Source: Pseudonocardia sulfidoxydans NBRC 16205 (GTDB lineage: Bacteria > Actinomycetota > Actinomycetes > Mycobacteriales > Pseudonocardiaceae). From it: DNA of 64,000 nt. Where the stretch lies: assembly GCF_007989085.1 (NCBI RefSeq), contig NZ_BJVJ01000001.1, positions 213,105-277,104 of the forward strand, read 5' to 3'. The notes beneath the pieces were generated by a model that made no database searches, had not been told where the DNA came from, and saw nothing but the letters and a program-made list of their open reading frames with translations. A program made the translations under genes and the position numbers. Shown here in pieces: positions 50,739 to 59,160 of this stretch; positions within the stretch are counted from its first letter, which is position 1, and every line of letters starts with the position of its first letter.

Positions 50739-52621
50739 GGAGCGGCGGCGACCGATGCCGACTCGATGACTCTCGGGTCAACGTGGGGTGCGTAGAGCAG
50801 TTCGACGAGGTCGCTGCGGCGGTCGAGGACGGCGCGCTGGTTGATGTAGCCCTTGTCGGTGATCTCCCCGGCATCGAGGTCGGGTGGTTCGTCGCAGAGC
50901 AGCAGGCGCGCCACCCGGCCCGCCGAGCCGGCCGCGGCACCGACCTCCGCCAGCGCCGACGCGAGGTGCCGCCGCAGGTCGGGGTGGTCGAGCGGGACGT
51001 CGGCACCCGGCGCCAGCCCGCACACGGTGCGGGCCTCGTCGACGTTGAGCCACGCGAGCGCGGTGACCTCGTCGCGGTCGTGGCCGGCGAGGACCGCGTC
51101 GGTGAGCACCCGGGCCGCCGAGAGCAGCGTGCCGCGGACCGTCGCGACGTGGACCCACGTCCCGGTCGTGAGCTTGAAGTCCTCCGCGATCCGGCCGTCG
51201 AACATCAGGCCCTGGTCGGGGTCGTCCGCATCGACGAGGACGACCGCGTCGCCGGTGCGGTAGAAGCCCTCGTCGTCGAACGCGGCGGCGGTCGCGTCGG
51301 GCCGGTCGTGGTAGCCCGGGGTGATCGACGGGCCGGCGATCCGGATCTCCTTCTTGCCGTCGACGGGGACGAGTTTGAGCCGTACCCCCGGCAGCGGGAC
51401 CCCGATGCAGCCGCAGCGGGAGCCGGACCAGTGTGCCGACGTCGCCGCGGGCGCGGTCTCGGTGGTGCCCCACGACGCGGTGAGCGGGATCGGGTGGTCG
51501 GCGTGCTCGTCGACGAGGGCTTCGAGCCGGTCCCACAGGGCCTGCGGGAGTGCGGCGGCAGCGTAGAACAGCAGCCGCAGCCGGGAGAAGAAGTGCCGGG
51601 CGAACCCGGGGTCGGCCTCCAGCCGTGGCACGAGCAGCGTGTATCCGGCGGGCACGTTGACGTAGATGGTGGGGGCGATCTCGGCGAGGGCCGCGAGGGT
51701 GCGGTCGAACAGGGCGGGCGTGGGCCGTCCGGCGTCGATGTGCAGGGTGCCGCCGTTGCTGAGGACCAGGCCGACGTTGTGGCTGCCGCCGAACGTGTGG
51801 CTCCACGGCAGCCAGTCGACGAGCACGGGCGGCTCGGTCTGCAGGAACGGCCAAACCTGGCGCATCATCTGCTGGTTGCTGGTGAGCATCCGGTGCGTCG
51901 TCAGCACGCCCTTGGGCGATCCGGTCGACCCCGACGTGAAGATGATCTTCGCGACGGTGTCCGGCGTGACGGCCTCGTAGGCGCGCGCCGCGGCTTCCCC
52001 CGGTCGCGTGGCGGCGAGCTCGTCGAACGTCACGACCGGCGCGCCGCCCCGAGGCGTCGCTGCGCCGCGGGTGAGAACGGTCGGTGCGCTCACGCCGGCG
52101 GCGCGAACGGCGTCGACGACCGCATCGATCGCCCCGGCGAACGCCGTGACGTCGTCGACGAACACCGCCGCGGGCCGGACGAGCGCGGCAATGGTGCGGA
52201 GCTGGCGGTGGTCGGCCGAGGACAACGAGTACGCGATGCTCGCCGGCACCACGGGGACCCCGGCCAGGTAGCAGGCGAGGGTGAGCTGCAGGTGTTCCGG
52301 GGAGTTCCCGGCCAGCACCAGCAGCGGCCGGTCCGGCGCCGCTCCGAGATCGAGCAGCGCCTGCGCCAGACCTTGCGCCGCAGTGCGGGCCCGACCGTAG
52401 GTGACGTCGCGACGCCCCTGCGGGGTGGGTTCGGTGATCAGCAGCCGGTCCGGCGCCGCGTCAGCCCACCGATGCAGCTCCTGGCCGACGTGGTCGCTGT
52501 GCGGGCCGAGACCGTCGGTGGAGCGCAGCAGGACCGAGCCGTCGGGCCGGGTCTTCGCGACGATCCGGGGCCGGGCGAACGTGGCCGGGGACGTCGCGGC
52601 GGTGTCGTCGTGTGCGGTCAT
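50735..52621 (-). CDS. Feruloyl-CoA-synthase-like acyl-CoA ligase
   Basis: A 628-residue adenylate-forming enzyme resembling feruloyl-CoA synthetases: P-loop VAKIIFTSGSTGSPKGVLTTH, DWLPWSHTFGGSHNVGLVL, TASWGTTETAP and the hinge LMFDGRIAEDFKLTTGTWV. It lies 1 nt after the thiolase gene and is the last gene of the carboxylase operon. By position and order it corresponds to the beta-keto-acid CoA ligase of acetophenone pathways (benzoylacetate-CoA ligase), although the sequence group is that of aromatic-acid ligases. Activation of the aromatic beta-keto acid produced by the carboxylase is inferred. Confidence 0.82.
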   Translation of the reverse strand: MTAHDDTAATSPATFARPRIVAKTRPDGSVLLRSTDGLGPHSDHVGQELHRWADAAPDRLLITEPTPQGRRDVTYGRARTAAQGLAQALLDLGAAPDRPLLVLAGNSPEHLQLTLACYLAGVPVVPASIAYSLSSADHRQLRTIAALVRPAAVFVDDVTAFAGAIDAVVDAVRAAGVSAPTVLTRGAATPRGGAPVVTFDELAATRPGEAAARAYEAVTPDTVAKIIFTSGSTGSPKGVLTTHRMLTSNQQMMRQVWPFLQTEPPVLVDWLPWSHTFGGSHNVGLVLSNGGTLHIDAGRPTPALFDRTLAALAEIAPTIYVNVPAGYTLLVPRLEADPGFARHFFSRLRLLFYAAAALPQALWDRLEALVDEHADHPIPLTASWGTTETAPAATSAHWSGSRCGCIGVPLPGVRLKLVPVDGKKEIRIAGPSITPGYHDRPDATAAAFDDEGFYRTGDAVVLVDADDPDQGLMFDGRIAEDFKLTTGTWVHVATVRGTLLSAARVLTDAVLAGHDRDEVTALAWLNVDEARTVCGLAPGADVPLDHPDLRRHLASALAEVGAAAGSAGRVARLLLCDEPPDLDAGEITDKGYINQRAVLDRRSDLVELLYAPHVDPRVIESASVAAAP

Positions 52622-52622
52622 G

Positions 52623-53825
52623 TCAGTCGGTCACCTCGATGACGAGGGCGCCGCCGGTGTCTCCCGCGGCGCATCCCGTGAACAGCCCGACCCCTCCCCC
52701 GCGTTCGCGCAGGGTCTCGATCAGTTCGGCGATGGACCGCAGCCCGGTCGGCCCCTGGGGATGGCCGAAGATCAGGCTGCAGCCGTGGGCGTTCATCAGT
52801 TCCACGTCGATGCCGGTCTCCCGGCTGAGGTAGAGATCGTTGACCGCGAACGGGTTGTGGGTGGTCACCGCGGCGACGTCGGTGACGCTGCGGCCGGCGG
52901 CCTGCAGCGCGGCCACGGCCGCGGGCACGGGGGCCTGGGGCATGCGGCCCTTGGCGACGCGGGCGAACCCGGTGCCGAGCAGCCGGACGATCCCGGCCCC
53001 GCCGGACAGCTCGCGGGCCCGGTCGACGGTGGTGACGACCGCACCGGCGCAGCCGTCGGCGGGATGGGTCTGGGACGCGAAGGTGTGGACGCCGTCGGGG
53101 CCCACGGGCGGGAGCTTCCCGATCGCGTCGCGTTCCTTGGAGCGGACGCCTTCGTCGGCGTCGAGGACCAGCGCGCCCTTCCGCTTCGCGATCTCCACCG
53201 GGACGAGGTAGCGCTTCTGGAACGCGCGGTCGTTGGCCAGCGCGCTGGTGTACTGCTCCCAGCGCAGGGCGGTGAGGTCGTCGAGCTCGTCGCGGGTCGC
53301 GCCGATCTCGCCGGCGACGGCCTCGCCGGCCGCGATCATCGACGTCCCCGCCCAGGGGTCACGGCCGAAGCTGTCGAGCACCCAGTGCTCCTGCACGGGC
53401 GCCCCGCCCTGCCGCGACGGGGCGGGGTAGGTCAGCGTCGGGCCGTTGGAGGTCCGGTCGGTGGCGACCACCAGCTGCACACCGCCGGCGCTCTCGACGC
53501 AGTGCGCGGCCGCCTGCAGCGCGGCGACGCTCGTCGCGCAGGCCTGGCTGATCATCGGCCCCGAGACGCCGGTGGCCCCGAGCCGGGCCGCGAGGGTGGG
53601 CGCGCCGTAGAAGATCTCGGGCTGCGGAACCGTCCATCCCAGGGTCAGGCCGGTGACCTCGCCGGGGTCGATGTCGCGGTCGGACATCGCACGCGAGGTG
53701 ACCGCGACGGCGAGGTCGAGGCTCGGCGTCTCGGCCAACGTTCCCTGCCACTTGGCGAACGGGGACGACCAGGCGTGGCCGAGCGGGATGGCTGCATCGC
53801 CGTACTGCGTATCGCTGTACTGCAT
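52623..53825 (-). CDS. Thiolase family protein
   Basis: A 400-residue thiolase-fold enzyme. The nucleophile is C96 (SQACATSVAALQAAAHCV); the later motifs are AVTTHNPFAVND, NAHGCSLIFGHPQGPTGLRSI with the catalytic His in GHP, and FTGCAAGDTGGALVIEV for the second Cys. This fits a degradative thiolase cleaving a beta-ketoacyl-CoA to acetyl-CoA and a shortened acyl-CoA. AAGGGG precedes its ATG. It is separated from the carboxylase genes by a 92-bp gap with two hairpins. Confidence 0.87.
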   Translation of the reverse strand: MQYSDTQYGDAAIPLGHAWSSPFAKWQGTLAETPSLDLAVAVTSRAMSDRDIDPGEVTGLTLGWTVPQPEIFYGAPTLAARLGATGVSGPMISQACATSVAALQAAAHCVESAGGVQLVVATDRTSNGPTLTYPAPSRQGGAPVQEHWVLDSFGRDPWAGTSMIAAGEAVAGEIGATRDELDDLTALRWEQYTSALANDRAFQKRYLVPVEIAKRKGALVLDADEGVRSKERDAIGKLPPVGPDGVHTFASQTHPADGCAGAVVTTVDRARELSGGAGIVRLLGTGFARVAKGRMPQAPVPAAVAALQAAGRSVTDVAAVTTHNPFAVNDLYLSRETGIDVELMNAHGCSLIFGHPQGPTGLRSIAELIETLRERGGGVGLFTGCAAGDTGGALVIEVTD

Positions 53826-53842
53826 GAGGGATTGCCCCTTGT

Positions 53843-53896
53843 TCGTCGGACGCGCGTCACCCGACGAGCCCCGGGAGGCCGGACGCCCTCCCGGGG
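53843..53896 (-). terminator. Tandem hairpins between the carboxylase and thiolase genes
   Basis: Read on the minus strand, a 10-bp perfect stem (CCCCGGGAGG at 53869-53878 with CCTCCCGGGG at 53887-53896, 8-nt loop) is followed by a 7-bp stem (53843-53849 with 53861-53867). They occupy most of the 92-bp gap and could partly terminate transcription or protect the upstream mRNA. Confidence 0.5.
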
Positions 53897-53917
53897 TCGC
53901 CGAGGGTCGGCGCGGTG

Positions 53918-54529
53918 TCAGCTACGGACGCCACCGACCCAGTCCTGAACGAGCGGCACGGGGGTGCCGTCGGGCACCTCGCCGTCGGTCAGGACGAGGC
54001 CCGTCTTCGCGACGGGGGCGTCGAGGGCGACGGCCTCGGCGCCGGGCAGGCCGGAGCTGCCGGGGCCGAGGACGTGGGCCATCGCCCGGTGGAAGCGGGT
54101 GACGTTGCCGATCGTGCGGGCGTCCGCGGCAGGTACGTCGCCGTGCAGGACGACGCCGTCGATCCCGGCGTCGAGGAACGCTCTGACCGTGTCGATCAGG
54201 CCCGGGTCCGGGTCGAGCACGGCGACGAGGACCGCGTTGTCGCCGACGGTGACCCGCAGCCGGCGCGTCGCCTCCAGCGCGGCGTCCAGCCGCGCGTCCC
54301 GCTCCTCGGTGAGCACGCTCGGGACGGTGACCGGCACACCGTCGGGTCCGACGGCGTCGAGCAGGTCGCGCAGCCCGTTGGCGAGCTGGGTGGGGTCGCG
54401 CAGGAACGCGTCCCAGGGACGTTCGGCGATCTTCGCGGCGAGCCGCAGCGCGAGGGGGACGGCCAGCGTGTGCCGGCCGCCCCGCCGCGCCGCGATGGCC
54501 TGCGCTCGTGCACGAGGCGCGAGAGTCAT
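53918..54529 (-). CDS. Conserved protein in the fifth-subunit position of the carboxylase operon
   Basis: A 203-residue protein: an N-terminal LAVPLALRLAAKIAERPWDAFLRDPTQLANGLRDLLDAVGPDGVPVTVPS region weakly resembles the start of uroporphyrinogen-decarboxylase-like barrels, then LRVTVGDNAVLVAVLDPDPGLIDTVRAFLDAGIDGVVLHGDVPAADARTIGN. It lies 13 nt after the HyuB-like gene. In the acetophenone carboxylase operon of Aromatoleum the fifth gene (Apc5) holds this place but is longer (about 300 residues). Equivalence here is by position only; it could be a shortened barrel with another role. Confidence 0.5.
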   Translation of the reverse strand: MTLAPRARAQAIAARRGGRHTLAVPLALRLAAKIAERPWDAFLRDPTQLANGLRDLLDAVGPDGVPVTVPSVLTEERDARLDAALEATRRLRVTVGDNAVLVAVLDPDPGLIDTVRAFLDAGIDGVVLHGDVPAADARTIGNVTRFHRAMAHVLGPGSSGLPGAEAVALDAPVAKTGLVLTDGEVPDGTPVPLVQDWVGGVRS

Positions 54530-54542
54530 CGACGGCCTCCGG

Positions 54543-56597
54543 TCACATCCGCATGAGCGGGTTCACGACCGCCCCGTCCGGCCAGGACCCGTAGAGGCCG
54601 AGGACCTCCTCCGGGGGCTTGCGCCGGGACCAGCCCTCGTGGAACTCGTCCCAGGTCTTGCCGCGGGCCTTGCGCTCGGCGAGCACGTCGCGGCGCGCCG
54701 CCGCGGTGGCCTGCGGGTCGACGCGGCCGGTGCGCTCGTTGAACCGGACGGCGTAGACGTCGGTGGCCGACCAGTCCGAGATCAGGCCGTCGGTGACGTC
54801 CTTCTCCACGGCCTGCGGGTCGCGGTCGAGCGGGTCGCCGTAGCCGGCGCCGCCGGTGGAGATGCCCAGGGTGATGACCTGGTCGCCCATCACCGGCCGG
54901 GCGGTGCGGGCGTAGGTCTCCGACACGATCTGCCCGCCGTACTTGCCGGCGAGCAGGCTCGCCAGGTCGAGGGTGCCTTCCTCGCCCGCGCGCAGCAGCT
55001 CCGGGATGTCGACGCCTTCCATCGACAGTCCGGGGCAGGTGGGCATGGTGTAGCCGCCGAACAGCGGCTGCGGGGTCTGGACGATCGAGTTGTCGGCGAT
55101 CGACATGAAGATCACGTACGGGGCGTGGTGGGCGACCCACAGCTGCGCGGTGCCCACCCCGCCGCGGTGTTTGCCGGCGCCGCCGGAGTCGGGCCAGTGC
55201 TGGGAGAACGGCACGAGCATGGGCAGCTCGTTCTCCATGTTCTCGACGTCGGGTGCCCGCCCGAACGCACACCAGGGGAAGCCGTAGGCGTTGATCCCGT
55301 CGGAGTGCGAGCGGGCGCCCTGCCCCTCGGTGTTGATCGTGTAGGCGAGCATGTCGGCGAAGGGCATGCCCCACTGCGACACCCCGGCGAGGACGGAGGC
55401 GTTGCCGCCGTTGCCCAGCGAGGCCGTCACCTGGCGCCACTCGGTGGTCCCGAACCGGGCCCGGCCGACGCAGTTGGCGATCGAGCTCATCGCCCCGGTG
55501 GCCGCCATGACGGCGCAGCTCGTGGCGGCGTTGGGCGCCGGGGAGAGCATCGAGTTCGGTGGGAACTCGAAGTCGATCGGCTGGAACGTCGCCGAGGAGA
55601 TCGGCAGGTCGTGGAAGACGTACTCGTAGATGTAGTTCGCGAGGTGGCCGATCACCGCCTGCGGGTGGGCGTTGTAGGACGACCCGTTCTCCGGGCTGGT
55701 GCCCGTGAAGTCCAGGTGGAGCGTGTCGTCGCGCTTGGTCATGGTCATGAAGCAGTTGCGCATCAGGCCGTGCTCGGTGCCCGCCGAGTCGGAGAACGTC
55801 GCGCAGCGGTAGACCCCGTCGGGCCACGACGCGAGCCGCTTGCGCGCGCCCTGCTCGGCCTCGATCAGCATGCGCCGGAACAGGCCGGTGACGAAGTCCT
55901 TGCCCTCGCGGGCGAACATCTCCAGCAGCCGCACCCGCACCCGGTCGGCCGTGGTGCAGCGGGCCCGCAGGTCCACGGTCACGCTGACCTCGGACCGCAG
56001 CCCGAACGCGGCGAACATCTCGATCACGTCGTGGCGCAGGACGTGGTCGTGCCCGATCTTCATCGGGGGCAGGTTCATACCCTCGTCGAACCGGGACTTC
56101 GCCGACACCGGCATGCCGCCGGGCTCGCAGGCCCCCGTCTCGGTGGTGTGCGACAGGGCGGCGGTCCACGCCACCAGCTCGCCCTCGAAGAAGACCGGCA
56201 TGATCGCGACCTGGTCGGGGTTGTGGATCCCGCCGTAGAGCGCGTCGTTGGTGTACCAGATGTCGCCGTCGGCGATGCCCGGGTTCTCGCGGAAGTTCTT
56301 GAGGATGTACTTGATGACGATCGGTGGGATGACCGCGTGCAGGTAGGTGCCCGCCGACGCGTTCACCAGGTCGCCCTGCGCGTTGAAGATCGCGACGATC
56401 GAGTCGCCCGCGACACCCATCTGCGAGCGTGAGCTGCGCATGAACACCTCGTAGCCCTCGTCGAGGATGTCCGCGGTGCGCTGCACGCCGATCTCGTAGT
56501 CGCCGGCGTTCACCGACTCCAGGCAGGACCGCTCGTACTCGGTGGGCTCGCTGACCTTCAGTGCGGCGAGCTTCTCCGCCAAACTCGGGTAGCTCAT
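54543..56597 (-). CDS. Acetophenone/acetone carboxylase-type subunit, HyuB (hydantoinase B/oxoprolinase) family
   Basis: A 684-residue protein with HyuB features throughout: GDSIVAIFNAQGDLVNASAGTYLHAV, ENPGIADGDIWYTNDALYGGIHNPDQVAIMPVFFEGELVAWTAALSHTTETGACEPGGMPVSAKS, and GGAGKHRGGVGTAQLWVAHHAPYVIFMS. In ketone carboxylases this is the large subunit that carries out carboxylation with the HyuA-like ATP-using subunits. It overlaps the upstream HyuA gene (ATGA). The C-terminus is KTWDEFHEGWSRRKPPEEV, then GSWPDGAVVNPLMRM. The substrate is likely a methyl ketone, given the downstream ligase and thiolase. Confidence 0.85.
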   Translation of the reverse strand: MSYPSLAEKLAALKVSEPTEYERSCLESVNAGDYEIGVQRTADILDEGYEVFMRSSRSQMGVAGDSIVAIFNAQGDLVNASAGTYLHAVIPPIVIKYILKNFRENPGIADGDIWYTNDALYGGIHNPDQVAIMPVFFEGELVAWTAALSHTTETGACEPGGMPVSAKSRFDEGMNLPPMKIGHDHVLRHDVIEMFAAFGLRSEVSVTVDLRARCTTADRVRVRLLEMFAREGKDFVTGLFRRMLIEAEQGARKRLASWPDGVYRCATFSDSAGTEHGLMRNCFMTMTKRDDTLHLDFTGTSPENGSSYNAHPQAVIGHLANYIYEYVFHDLPISSATFQPIDFEFPPNSMLSPAPNAATSCAVMAATGAMSSIANCVGRARFGTTEWRQVTASLGNGGNASVLAGVSQWGMPFADMLAYTINTEGQGARSHSDGINAYGFPWCAFGRAPDVENMENELPMLVPFSQHWPDSGGAGKHRGGVGTAQLWVAHHAPYVIFMSIADNSIVQTPQPLFGGYTMPTCPGLSMEGVDIPELLRAGEEGTLDLASLLAGKYGGQIVSETYARTARPVMGDQVITLGISTGGAGYGDPLDRDPQAVEKDVTDGLISDWSATDVYAVRFNERTGRVDPQATAAARRDVLAERKARGKTWDEFHEGWSRRKPPEEVLGLYGSWPDGAVVNPLMRM

Positions 56598-58786
56598 GCG
56601 GGAGCTCCTTCCAGGGCCGGCTCGCCGGCGCGGGCGGGTCGGGCGGCATCGGTTCCGGCGACGTCGGTGTTCTGGAGCAGGCCCAGCCCGTGCCGGTCGA
56701 TCGTCAGGCTCTTGCCGGGCGGGATGACGATGGTCGTGAACTCGGCCTCGACCAGCGCCGGGCCGTCGACCTGGTTGCCAGGGCGGAGCCGGTCGAAGCC
56801 GAACACCGGGGTGTCGACGCGCCCGCCCTGCTCGGGCCAGTACGCGTTGCGGGTACCGGTCCGCGCCGCCGACGGGTCATTGCCGACGAGCTCGTGGACC
56901 GGGAGCTCGAGCTTCTCCGTGGGCACCGTGGCCTTGACGATGATGTTCTCGATGTAGGCGCCGCCGGGCTTGTTGACCACGTGCGGGCTGAAGGCCTCGG
57001 AGTACTCCTTCTCGAACTCGTCGTAGACCCGTTGCGCCTCCTCCGGCGAGTTGATCGACAGCAGCGGCGACGCGACCCGTTTGACCTGCACCTGGCCGCC
57101 GTAGAGCATGTCGAGCTCGACGGTGAACACGGCCGAGTCCGGGTCGAGCCCCTCGGAGGCCAGGTCGGCCCTGGCCTGCGCGACCATCTCCTGGACCGGC
57201 ACGTTGTAGGCCTGGTAGTCGTCGGTGAACTGCTGGGTCATGCCGTTGAGGAACAGGATCCGCTTGGACTGCTCGTAGACGTGCATGATGTCCATGACCG
57301 AGCTGCCGAGCGCGGAGAACACCGGCGCCTGCGGGAAGATCACCGACGTGGGCACGTCCGCGCCGTAGCCGGCGACGTGGGTGGGACCGCCGCCGCCGAA
57401 GGCGAACAGGACGAAGTCCTCCGGGTGGTAGCCCCGCAGGTGGACCTCACGCTTGATCGCGGACGCCATGTTCTGCTCGACGATGCGCCGGATCAGGGCC
57501 GCGGCCTCGTCGACACCGAGCCCCAGCGGCTTGGCGATCTTCATTTCGACGGCCTCGACCGCCTTGTCCCGGTTGAGCGGCATGCGGCCGTTGAAGTAGC
57601 CGTCGGGGCTGAGGTAGCCGAGCACGACGTCGGCGTCGGTGGTGGTGGGTTCGGTGCCGCCCAGGTCGTAGCAGACCGGGCCCGGGTAGGAGCCCGCCGA
57701 TCGGGGGCCCACCTCGAGCCGGCCGCCGAGCAGCTCGTTGATCCAGGCGATCGAGCCGCCACCGGCACCCATCGTCGTCGACTGCAGCATCGAGATGCCG
57801 ACCATCCACTTGTCGATGATCGGACGGAACTCGTACGAGCGCACCGAGGCGTCGACGACCATGCCCAGGTCGAAGCTGGTGCCGCCCACGTCGGAGGCGA
57901 TGACGTTGCGGTACCCGAGAGCCTTGCCGATGTGGTAGCTGCCCATCAGCCCGGAGATCGGGCCGCCGTTGTAGGTGCGCGACGCGGTCGTCTTGAAGAT
58001 CTCCGCGGAGCCGCCGGTGTTGTGGGTGAGCAGGAAGCTCCCCCGGTAGCCGTGGTCGCGCAGCTGGTCCCAGGTGCTCTCCATCTCGGCCTTGATGGAG
58101 CTCTGCAGGTACGCGTCGAGGATGGCCGTCATCGTGCGCTCGTACTCGCCGACCTTGCCGACGACCTCGTGCGAGAGCACGACGGGCAGATAGCCGACGT
58201 GGTAGCTGCGGTACTCCTCGCGGATGATCTCGCGGATCCTGCGCTCGTGTTCCGGATGCGCGAAGCTCCACAGCAGCGACACCGCGATCGCGCGGGCTCC
58301 GCCGTCGACGAGCTTGCGCAGCTTGCGCCGCACGTCGTCCTCGTCGAGGGGACGCAGCACGGCCCCGAAGGAGTCGACCCGTTCACGGACGCCGGCGATC
58401 ATGTCCCGGGTGATCAGGGGGGCCGGCTTGTTCTGCACCGCGACGTTGCGGCGCTCGGAGATCCGGGTCCCGTCGGTCCACTGTGCACCGCGCCCGATCA
58501 GGATCGCGTCCTCGTGCCCCTCCGTGGTGAGCAGGCCCAGCCGCGGCCCCTTGCGCTCGATGAGCCGGTTCATCGCGACGGTGGTCGAGTACCGGACCAG
58601 CTCGATCTGCGGCAGCAGCTCGTCGATGGACATCTCGAGCTGGTCCGCACCGTCGGTCAGGACGTCGAGGAAGCCGACCGACAGGTCGTAGGGCGTGGTC
58701 GGCGCCTTCGCGGTGATGCGCCGGTCGTCCCAGGTCAGGACGAGGTCGGTGAACGTGCCGCCCACGTCGATGTCGATCGCCTTCAT
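56594..58786 (-). CDS. Acetophenone/acetone carboxylase-type subunit, HyuA (hydantoinase A) family, 730 aa
   Basis: A 730-residue ASKHA-fold subunit with phosphate-1 motif AIDIDVGGTFTDLVL, a second nucleotide motif IASDVGGTSFDLGMVVDASV, and YSTTVAMNRLIERKGPRLGLLTTEGHED. C-terminal FVLFAFGGGGPTHVAGYGADVPTSVIFPQAPVFSALGSSVMDI is the usual HyuA end region. It is expected to hydrolyse ATP to activate the ketone or bicarbonate. Larger of the two HyuA paralogs here, as Apc3 is to Apc1. Overlaps the small zinc subunit gene by 4 nt. Confidence 0.87.
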   Translation of the reverse strand: MKAIDIDVGGTFTDLVLTWDDRRITAKAPTTPYDLSVGFLDVLTDGADQLEMSIDELLPQIELVRYSTTVAMNRLIERKGPRLGLLTTEGHEDAILIGRGAQWTDGTRISERRNVAVQNKPAPLITRDMIAGVRERVDSFGAVLRPLDEDDVRRKLRKLVDGGARAIAVSLLWSFAHPEHERRIREIIREEYRSYHVGYLPVVLSHEVVGKVGEYERTMTAILDAYLQSSIKAEMESTWDQLRDHGYRGSFLLTHNTGGSAEIFKTTASRTYNGGPISGLMGSYHIGKALGYRNVIASDVGGTSFDLGMVVDASVRSYEFRPIIDKWMVGISMLQSTTMGAGGGSIAWINELLGGRLEVGPRSAGSYPGPVCYDLGGTEPTTTDADVVLGYLSPDGYFNGRMPLNRDKAVEAVEMKIAKPLGLGVDEAAALIRRIVEQNMASAIKREVHLRGYHPEDFVLFAFGGGGPTHVAGYGADVPTSVIFPQAPVFSALGSSVMDIMHVYEQSKRILFLNGMTQQFTDDYQAYNVPVQEMVAQARADLASEGLDPDSAVFTVELDMLYGGQVQVKRVASPLLSINSPEEAQRVYDEFEKEYSEAFSPHVVNKPGGAYIENIIVKATVPTEKLELPVHELVGNDPSAARTGTRNAYWPEQGGRVDTPVFGFDRLRPGNQVDGPALVEAEFTTIVIPPGKSLTIDRHGLGLLQNTDVAGTDAARPARAGEPALEGAPA

Positions 58787-59160
58787 GCGGTCACCTCCAG
58801 CTTGCCGTGCTCGTCGATGTGCAGCTCACCGCTGGCGAGCTTGCGCTTGAGGCTGTCGAGGTCGATCTCGGTGTCGTGGGTGATCGGGTGCCCCGGGGGC
58901 AGGTACTCGGTCTCGACCTGGCGGCCGCATCCGGGGCAGTAGAACTCCAGGATCCGGATCCACTCCGGATTCGGCGCGAAGGTGAACTCACCGTCGATGA
59001 GAGGGGGGTGCACCTCGCCGGGGTCGCGCTCGTGGATCAGCAGCCCCCTCTTGTAGTTCTCCCGCGCGTCGCCGACGTCGTGGCCGCAGGAGTGGCAGCG
59101 CCACCGCTCGGCATCGACATCGAGGTCGAGGTACTCCGCGACGTGGATGGTGCTGGGCAT
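58783..59160 (-). CDS. Small zinc-ribbon subunit of the carboxylase (acetone carboxylase gamma / Apc2-like)
   Basis: A 125-residue protein: HVAEYLDLDVDAERWRCHSCGHDVGDARENYKRGLLIHERDPGEVHPPLID, then EFYCPGCGRQVETEYLPPGHPITHDTEIDLDSL. The two CxxC pairs (CHSC and CPGC) make a zinc ribbon, as in the gamma subunit of acetone carboxylase and the 15-kDa Apc2 subunit of acetophenone carboxylase. Its position between two HyuA genes is the same as that of apc2. Start and stop overlap both neighbours (TGATG and ATGA), so subunit stoichiometry is likely set by coupling. Confidence 0.85.
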   Translation of the reverse strand: MPSTIHVAEYLDLDVDAERWRCHSCGHDVGDARENYKRGLLIHERDPGEVHPPLIDGEFTFAPNPEWIRILEFYCPGCGRQVETEYLPPGHPITHDTEIDLDSLKRKLASGELHIDEHGKLEVTA

